Source: Rhynchopus sp. YZ270_cl-10 (taxonomy: Eukaryota; Euglenozoa; Diplonemea; Diplonemida; Diplonemidae). Taken from it: a stretch of 64,000 bases of DNA. Positions within the stretch are counted from its first letter, which is position 1, and every line of letters begins with the position of its first letter. The notes beneath the pieces were generated by a model, which was given only the letters and a program-made list of their open reading frames with translations, did no database searches and was not told where the DNA came from. Positions 57,901 through 64,000 of the stretch are shown one piece after another. The stretch is from the NCBI GenBank assembly GCA_964035575.1, contig OZ037860.1:520689-584688 (forward strand). The letters run 5' to 3'. A program made the translations under genes and the position numbers.

Positions 57901-60900
57901 ATCACACAAACCACGGATTTACACGTTTTTTTTTCCCAAATTTTCATCAAAAAATCCCAAATGAGACCTCAAAAACGTGCGAGGGCACCTGTGGAGAGTG
58001 AGTCCGACACGAACACAAGTGACTCATCGTCATCGTCTTCCTCATCTTCATCAGAAGTACAGCCGCGTAAGCGCCACAAACCCGCTGCACCAGTTCTGGC
58101 TCAAGGCGCTGTCCAGCGCTAAGAGTTCCACATCAAAAAACTGAATCAAAAATCATCATAAAAAGAACCACCCCACCCTCGTCTCTTTGTACGTGAAAAC
58201 GGGTTGTGAAATTCATGGTCTCATTTGGAGATAAAATAATATATTTTCGTGAATTTATACCAGTATTTCACTTACAGGTGGAAACAGCCCTCGGGGAAGC
58301 ATTTTTCCCCTCGGGCTTCGCCCTCGGGAAAAAATGCTTCCCCTCGGGCTGTTTCCACCTGTGCGTGAAATACTGGAAAATAAATTCACGATAATAATAT
58401 ATATTATCTCCAAATGAGACCATGAATTTCACAACCCGTTTTCACGTACAAAGAGAAGAGGGTGGGGTGGTTCTTTTTATGATGATTTTTGATTCAGTTT
58501 TTTTATGTGGAACTCTTAGCGCTGGACAGCGCCTTGAGCCAGAACTGGTGCAGCGGGTTTGTGGCGCTTACGCGGCTGTACTTCTGATGAAGATGAGGAA
58601 GACGATGACGATGAGTCACTTGTGTTCGTGTCGGACTCACTCTCCACAGATGCCCTCGCACGTTTTTGAGGTCTCATTTGGGATTTTTTGATGAAAATTT
58701 GGAAAAAAAAAACGTGTAAATCCGTGGTTTGTGTGATACAGAAAATTAACTCAAAAATGCGTTTGAGACCAGTGCTGTCGCTGAGTTTTGAAAAAAAATT
58801 TAATAGGTAGGGCACTGGTAGGGCAGGCCAAAAAAAACCCGCAAAAAAAAGTCCCGAGCTTTCCCCCCGTAAAAGCGGTCGCTGCGCGCGCTTCGCGCGC
58901 GCGACTCCCTGCCAGTGCAAGAAGGTGAGGCTCTTTCTCCCCTCTGATGCACAAAATCGTGAAAGGCGGGTGGGGAGGGTGAACCACAAGCCGTAGTGGG
59001 TGTCAGCTGTCGTATCAGTAACCTCAGTAGATCTATAAAAGAACCACGGCAACCAAAGGTTCCAGGCGAAGCCACGGTATTTCTAAAAAATGTTGCCATA
59101 AAGTAGCGCTGTCGTTCGTAATTAACGTCAGTTTCCGTAAAGTTTACTTACAGTCTGACAACAAACACCGGTGGGGTAAAAATATAGGTGGGGTAAAAAC
59201 ATCGGAGGGGTAAAAACTAAGGTGGATTTTGGAATTTCAAAATTCTAAGGAGGGTTTTTACCCCTCCGATGTTTTTACCCCACCGGTGTTTTTACCCCTG
59301 GACATGAGAATTTTGATGGCAAGCCTCACCCTTTTCCCCAATATCTCACCTCATTTCCCCATATTTTCCATGTTGCCCCAAAGTATCATGTCCACTGGTA
59401 TAAACACCGGTGGGGTAGGAACATAGGTGGGGTAAAAACACCGGAGGGGTAAAAACTAAGGTGGATTTTGGGATTTCAAAACTCTAAGGAGGGTTTTTAC
59501 CCCACCGATGTTTGTTGTCTTACTGTACGTATTTTTCTAAAAACGAAAGTTTCTGGCGAAGCCACGGTACGCAACATTTCAAAAAAAATGCGCTTAAAAT
59601 TGACCATTTTTACAGCCAAACTATGTCATGGGAAGGGTGCATTGCAAGCTTGCGCCGCAGGCGCACGGTACGCTACTTTTTTTTCTTCCGCCATGCTGCA
59701 TGCTTCCTTTTCCTTCGGCGTTTGACCAATTGAGTCGCGTTCTGGTCTCCCACGGTCGATGAAACGATGAGAAAAAAAACGCCAAAAACTCGTAACGATG
59801 GTTAGCAAAATGCCTGCCGAACCCCTCCTCAAAAAAATAAAATAAAATAAAAAAATCCTGGTAGGGCAGGAGGGCGGACCTTGCCCTACCAGGAAAAAAA
59901 ACCAAATTTAATAGGTATGGCGAATGCCATACCAGCCTGATCAGGCACGACAGCACTGGTTTGAGACCCCCAGAATGGCTCAAAATGCCTCTTTTCTGGC
60001 TTTAATTGCAAAATTGGGCCTCCAAAGGCCTCCAAAAAAATTTTCGAGAGTTCAGTTCTACGATTTTCGACCGTGAATTTATTTTTTCTGAGCGTGAATT
60101 TATTTTTCTGAGCGTGAATTTATTTTTTGAGCGTGAAATACCGGAAAATAAATTCACGCACCTCCTTCACGATTTTGTGAAGGGGCGTGAAATTCATGGT
60201 CTCAAGCGGGGATAAAGTTAGTAAGATGAACAGTACGATAGGTAACCCAGTTGCCTGAAGATGGCCTTCTCCACTAAGGTTAACCCCAAGAAAGGCAAAA
60301 CACAGGGTCAACGTAAGACCTTCCTTTCTGCAATGTGGCACCTTCAAAGGGGGTCGTGGTGGTGGTGGTGTTGTATGGTTTCTGCCTCCATACCCTGTAC
60401 AGCAGGTCGTCCGAGAGGTCGTCTTTGATCCCTTGCGGGACTGTGCTGAAGAACTCATCCTTGTGCAGGAAGGTGTGCTGCAGCTGGCTGCGGTGCTCTT
60501 GGGCTTCCTGTTGTGATGGGTGGTGGAAAAAAAAAGTTGGTTTGAAATACAACAGCCCTCTCGTGAGAGTGTACCTTGGTGCATGACCGGTTGTACCGGG
60601 GGTGGACACCCAACCATCCATTTCGTGGTTTACATCTGATAAAACTAGACGATATCATCCGCCAACTGATCTTGATAACAATAAAAATACAGTGTTTTTC
60701 GTTGAACGCAGCAAAACAAAATATGCTAAGGTGAACCTACGTCTCTCACGCAGCACCTTACGCAATAAATAAACCGCTCTCACCTACATACCACATCCTC
60801 GTCTGAGAGCATCTGGTTGCGGAACTCCTTCATGGAAACGTGCACCTTCGCGAGAAGACTGGTCTGTGTCTTTCTATGCTTGAAGAGACGCCACTTACGT

Positions 60901-63830
60901 GCAATAGCGGAGGGCACACATTCGCTTTTGATGTCGGAAAATGTTTTTGCCAATGCAGCATCTAGGTTGATGGAGCTCTGCTCGCCAGATACCTCGGCAA
61001 AGGCGTCGGAGATGACAGCAATCAAGAAGTTGAGAAGCAGGAACAGCCCCAGCACCTGGAAGGAGTAGAAGTAGGCAGCCGTCATCTGTTTGTTCTCCTC
61101 GCGTAGTGCTGGGTAGTCGAAGTCCCCTAGAAGGTGCCGCAGCAGGGTCGAAAACGCAGCATTGATGGAACGGAACTCAAAGATGCCACCACCGAACAGC
61201 GAGTTCCCCGTAATAGCGTAGCCAAACACCACCCACACAAAGAGAACCAGCACACCCAGAATCGACTGCTGGCAGGCCGCCAAGGTGCGCGTAAGGATGT
61301 TCAGCCTGTCGTTCAACCTCACAAACTTCAAAATCTTCAAAAACGTGAGAATCGTATTAACCGAATTGATCCACACCTGCATCATAAAGGCGTCCAGCAA
61401 ATAGTCCAGATCGACAGGGTACGTCACCCCCGTAGGCGGCATCAGTGCAGCGTCCTTCTTCGACGAGCTGAGGTTCCACCATTTGATGCGGAAGCCCAGA
61501 ATCACTAAAAAGCAGACCAAATTGATGAACTCAAGAATGTTCCATGCGTCGAAGATGTACTTCAGCACGGAATGGCTTGTGCGGAACTCTATCCACCAGT
61601 TGCGCAGGAAGGCTATCACGAAGTACATCACGAACACGAAGAAGAAGATGTCGTAGACAGTCTTGCCAGTCATGTTCGATGTCCAGACGAAGAAGTTCTT
61701 GACAAGGCCTTCTGAGAGCCACGCACCACCAGGGGCCACCTCGACGAAGAACTTGTGTGCAGTGAAGATGTTCACGAAGGGTGTGTACGTCATGTACTCC
61801 ACAGTCACGAAGCGTGTCGCAACGTTGTCCACGAAGCCGTTGTCGATGATGGCTGCGAACATGTCTCGCGCGTCGTTTGGTGCAGAGTTGAAGGGCACCT
61901 CGACGATGTGCCCCCCAGCAGGCCAGAGGCCGTCTTGTACTTGGCCTACTGTGCCTGTGCCGCCAATGAAGTCGCTGGGGAAGTAGCGGAAGCCTTTATC
62001 CGTGAACCACGTCTCTGCCCATGCCTTTGCAACACCGACCTGGTTTTCGAGGTAGCCTGTCTTGTCGAAGCCGTTGTGCCCGTAGGGGAAGCGGTTACAC
62101 GTTGCCGGCTCCTCGCAGGCGTATGTTTGCTCTGAGTTCGACGACGACGACCACGAGCCGTAGCACTTTGAGTAGTACAGATACGATTCGTTGTTCTGCG
62201 GCAGGCGCAGCTCGTCACTGAGAAAGGCATCGTTTATGGAGCAGGAGTCGGGTCGCACGCGGAGCGTTCGAAATCGGACAGCACCGATGAGGTACTTTCC
62301 ACCAGACGTCGGAGGCTTGCGCACTTGGTTCCCTCGCTCGCCACCAGCACCAGGGAACAATGTCGGGAAGAGCACACCCATCGCCCAGTCGTTCCAATCC
62401 CCAGCGTTTGCTATATCCGCATATCGCTTTGCAACCTTGAGTATGCCGACGTTCGGATCGCACTTCTGTTCTGTACCAGGTATTTGCCCGCGAGGGTTGT
62501 CCCATGGCGTGCCATCTGGCAAGGTGCACCAGGGTTGTCGTATTATCTCCTTGCCCTCTACAACGTCGACAGCGGCCTGTGTGATGAAGAAGGTCTGCTC
62601 GACCTCGCGGTTGACGAGGAAGAAGAAGATGAACATAATGAGGAACGGAATGAAGATGATGCCGTCCAGGACAAGCTGGCTGCTCTTCACCTTGAACTCA
62701 AGCTTGTCAATCACATAGTTGATCGGCAACGCATCATAGTGGAAGATCGCCTCACGCGGGTCCATCTTGACCAACGCCTTCTTCTTCTCATTTGTGTAGT
62801 ACTTCTTCTCATTGCGGTCCCGATGCGACTCTTCCTGCTTCCGTTTGCGCTCCTTCTTCACCTTCTCTGGGTCAAATGGGATAAACTGTGTGATCGGCTG
62901 CTTCTGATCCAACAAATTCGTTACATCCCATCTGTTGATATGTTTGTCAAATGATGAGGTACAGAGCTGGTTGTTTTGCAGTGTCATGGAGGTCACAGTT
63001 TTTTCGTGTCCAAAGAGCACTTCTTTGACTTGCCATGTGTCCATATCCCAGACAGCGACAGTACCGTCCTTGGAGCATGAGAACAGTGTAGAGGAGGCAA
63101 CGAGGAGGCCTCGGACCTGGCCTTGGTGGCCAAGAAGGACACGGCAGCATTCGACCTTGCCGGCAGGGTCGTTCCAGACTTTGATGGTTGAGTCTGATGA
63201 TCCGCTGATGAGCTGTCCCTGCGAAGTGAGCTTCACAGACCACACTGCATCAGTGTGCGCATCAATCTGCTGAATGCACTTCCTTGCCGCAATGCTCCAG
63301 ACCTTGATAATACACTTCGACCCCGAAAACAAATACCGATCCGACGTCGTGATGCAGTTCACCGCGGACTTATGCCCTTTGAAGGTGAACACACACTTCG
63401 CGGTGTTTGTGTTCCACTGTTTGATTGTTCGGTCGTCGGAGGCGGAGAAGAGACCGGTGCCGTAGTCGCTCGGCATGATGGAGAGTGCGGCGACGAGACC
63501 TTTGTGGCCGATGTAGGTTTTGATGCAGTCGAAGGTAGAGATGTCCCACTGGAGGATGGTGAGGTCTGCGCCTGCTGTGAAGATGCCGAGGTTGTTGTAA
63601 GTGATGGCAAGGACGGAGTCGGAGTGGCCGACAGAGCCGGGCAGGTTCGCCTCAAGAGCGGCCAGCACCTCCTCCTGCTTGCCGTTGCGTGGGTCGTAAA
63701 CGTGTACGTCTCCTCCACCCGAGCCGCCCACAAAGAGGCGCCCACCTGGCAGCGCTGCCATTCCGTACATCCGCTCGCCCGTCAGCCATCGTGCTGCAGG
63801 GATTCGTTGCTTTCGTGGTTCCGTAGCCAT
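54967..63830 (-). CDS. WD40 propeller fused to a polycystin-2 (TRPP) channel
   Basis: Three exons (63830-60792, 60507-60394, 55197-54967), all phase 0, give 1127 aa. Residues about 15-345 form seven WD40 repeats (for example GHKGLVAALSIMPSDYGTG and DRTIKQWNTNTAKCVFTFKG). After a Lys-rich linker the first membrane helix lies near 388, a large extracellular polycystin domain at about 400-690 (RFVTVEYMTYTPFVNIFTAH), five more helices, a pore near 898 (LLRHLLGDFDYPAL, filter LGD) and S6 LLLNFLIAVISDAFAEV. Polycystin-2 channels pass cations and work in cilia. Exon 1 ends at a GTATGT donor. Exon 2 (EAQEHRSQLQHTF) and exon 3 (VWLDVAWEYNKGQR, coiled coil) have acceptors and matching phase. CCACCTACCCTCACACAG lies just before the ATG. 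The last intron, 5196 bp, is full of mobile DNA. Exon 1 is sure; exon 3 is likely. Confidence 0.85.
55319..57474. mobile_element. Non-autonomous MULE-like TIR element, copy 3 of shared core, in intron
   Basis: The ends GGGGAATAGTCAGTTATGCC and inverse form TIRs of about 70 bp or more, continued by repeats of GATACCCGAAAATAAGTTCA. A perfect 9-bp duplication ATATTATTA flanks it (55310-55318, 57475-57483). The core at about 55640-56810 is shared with 2015-3894 and 44647-46881. Like copy 1 it also has a GCAGTTCAGATTTC ... GATCCTGTGATGAGTG stretch beyond the core. A (ACCCAGGT)n run at about 55556-55606 joins the TIR to the core. It inserted into the AT-rich edge of the hairpin at 57485. Confidence 0.8.
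57485..57627. repeat. 143-bp perfect-type hairpin, copy 1
   Basis: Arms begin CGTGAATTTA and end in the inverse. The centre is CCCGAGGGCGAAGCCCGAGGG. It is the inverted twin of 58248-58390 in length and sequence. AT-rich flanks (TAATATATATTATTAT and AAAATATATTATTTTA) are shared too. Confidence 0.8.
57961..58122 (+). CDS. 53-aa Ser-rich, Arg/Lys-rich frame, left palindrome arm
   Basis: Reads MRPQKRARAPVESESD, then a run of Ser, then EVQPRKRHKPAAPVLAQGAV and a final QR. Basic clusters flank an acidic Ser tract, a layout seen in nuclear or nucleolar proteins and casein kinase 2 sites. The twin at 58516-58677 (minus) differs by about one residue. Expression is unknown; it may be only a by-product of the repeat. 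Confidence 0.3.
   Translation: MRPQKRARAPVESESDTNTSDSSSSSSSSSSEVQPRKRHKPAAPVLAQGAVQR
58248..58390. repeat. 143-bp hairpin, copy 2 at the palindrome centre
   Basis: Inverted copy of 57485-57627. It supplies the centre of the 57641-60215 palindrome. Confidence 0.8.
58516..58677 (-). CDS. 53-aa Ser-rich, Arg/Lys-rich frame, right palindrome arm
   Basis: Mirror twin of 57961-58122, with RASVES where the other has RAPVES. Confidence 0.3.
   Translation of the reverse strand: MRPQKRARASVESESDTNTSDSSSSSSSSSSEVQPRKRHKPAAPVLAQGAVQR
58770..59958. mobile_element. 1.19-kb TIR element inside the palindrome arm
   Basis: Ends CAGTGCTGTCG and inverse, with 9-bp duplications GTTTGAGAC at 58761-58769 and 59959-59967. 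The intact left arm shows the empty site. Start CAGTG is hAT-like, though 9 bp is one more than usual. The interior shares the GGCGAAGCCACGGTACGC and GCGCCGCAGGCGCACGGTAC modules with 32787-34286. A nested inverted repeat lies at 59158-59518. Confidence 0.75.
59158..59518. repeat. Inverted-repeat insert, about 360 bp
   Basis: ACAACAAACACCGGTGGGG and an inverse-like end ACCCCACCGATGTTTGTTGT bound repeated GGTGGGGTAAAAACA units. Flanks ACTTACAGT and TCTTACTGT are close to a 9-bp duplication, but the left edge is 4 bases off, so the boundary is unsure. Confidence 0.5.
60536..60645. repeat. 110-bp repeat in PKD2-like intron 1
   Basis: Twin of 37912-38035; see there. A CTCTCGTGAGAG mini-hairpin lies in its left part. 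Confidence 0.5.
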
Positions 63831-64000
63831 GTTGTGTCGTGCTGTGTGAGGGTAGGTGGGGTAGGTGGATGGGATGGGTAGTGTATCTGATGCGCAAATC
63901 GCATTCTAGATGCAAAAAGAGTTGGGAATGGAAGGTTGCAAAAGGGCAACTCCCTTTGTAGACTCTGCGTAATGGAGCTGCAGAGGGAGGAATTACTCTC
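63831..64000. other. 5' flank of the PKD2-like gene
   Basis: On the minus strand this is a pyrimidine-rich leader (CCATCCACCTACCCCACC) ending in CACACAG a few bases before the ATG. No further gene is seen before the window edge. Confidence 0.5.

Larger units (their letters stand above)
57641..60215. repeat. Giant palindrome (arms about 680-700 bp) with an insertion in the right arm
   Basis: Left end TTATCCCCGCTTGAGACC and right end inverse. The arms mirror each other almost base for base around a centre near 58319, inside the 143-bp hairpin 58248-58390. The right arm is split by 58770-59958 plus its duplication; without it the arms are about equal. Each arm holds one copy of a 53-residue frame. 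Long palindromes are unstable in DNA, so such a clean one is notable. Confidence 0.8.

Overview
This window is nuclear DNA from a flagellated (ciliated) single-celled eukaryote. Evidence: spliceosomal introns with a repeated GTATGT-type donor, a eukaryotic ribosomal protein uS13 (RPS18), three cilium-related genes (CC2D2A-like, CIMIP2/FAM166-like, polycystin-2-like), a STARKin lipid-transfer protein, secreted LRR and CUB proteins, and a SOS1-type Na+/H+ antiporter. The lineage cannot be settled from the sequence. Every gene I could support, thirteen in all, lies on the minus strand. Together with a tandem pair of nearly identical GAPDH genes and pyrimidine-rich AG acceptors just before several start codons, this recalls groups with one-way gene arrays and trans-splicing (diplonemids and other Euglenozoa, dinoflagellates). 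That is inference only.

Layout: 0-5.6 kb holds repeats and a transposon (2015-3894). 5.6-20.6 kb holds a START-domain protein, a STAND-like ATPase, a three-repeat CUB membrane protein with two frameshifts, two GAPDH genes, and two paralogous small secretory-pathway membrane proteins. 21.7-28.7 kb holds the ciliary pair CC2D2A and CIMIP2. 28.9-34.8 kb is a transposon block: a 2.7-kb TIR element with an 8-bp satellite, a hAT-like element inside an older short repeat, and a foldback. 35.4-43.4 kb holds an orphan terminal exon, a SNF1/CIPK-type kinase of four exons, and a secreted Pro-rich LRR protein. 44.6-46.9 kb is a second copy of the transposon core. 48.7-54.0 kb holds the five-exon Na+/H+ antiporter, ending in a WW domain, and RPS18. 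55.0-63.8 kb is a single gene, a WD40 propeller fused to a polycystin-2 channel. Its last intron is about 5.2 kb and filled with nested mobile DNA: a third copy of the transposon core, two 143-bp hairpins, and a palindrome of about 1.4 kb interrupted by a further element.

The strongest leads are: (1) the WD40-PKD2 fusion channel; (2) three TIR elements with 9-bp or poly-A target duplications that share one core but have entirely different long terminal inverted repeats; (3) a scattered family of short hairpins with a constant 7-nt CTCTCGT loop and stems that change sequence while staying paired; (4) the palindrome carrying the same 53-residue reading frame in both arms. Exon-intron structures were worked out by eye from frame, phase and GT/AG; no alignment or database search was possible. 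No virus-derived element was recognised.
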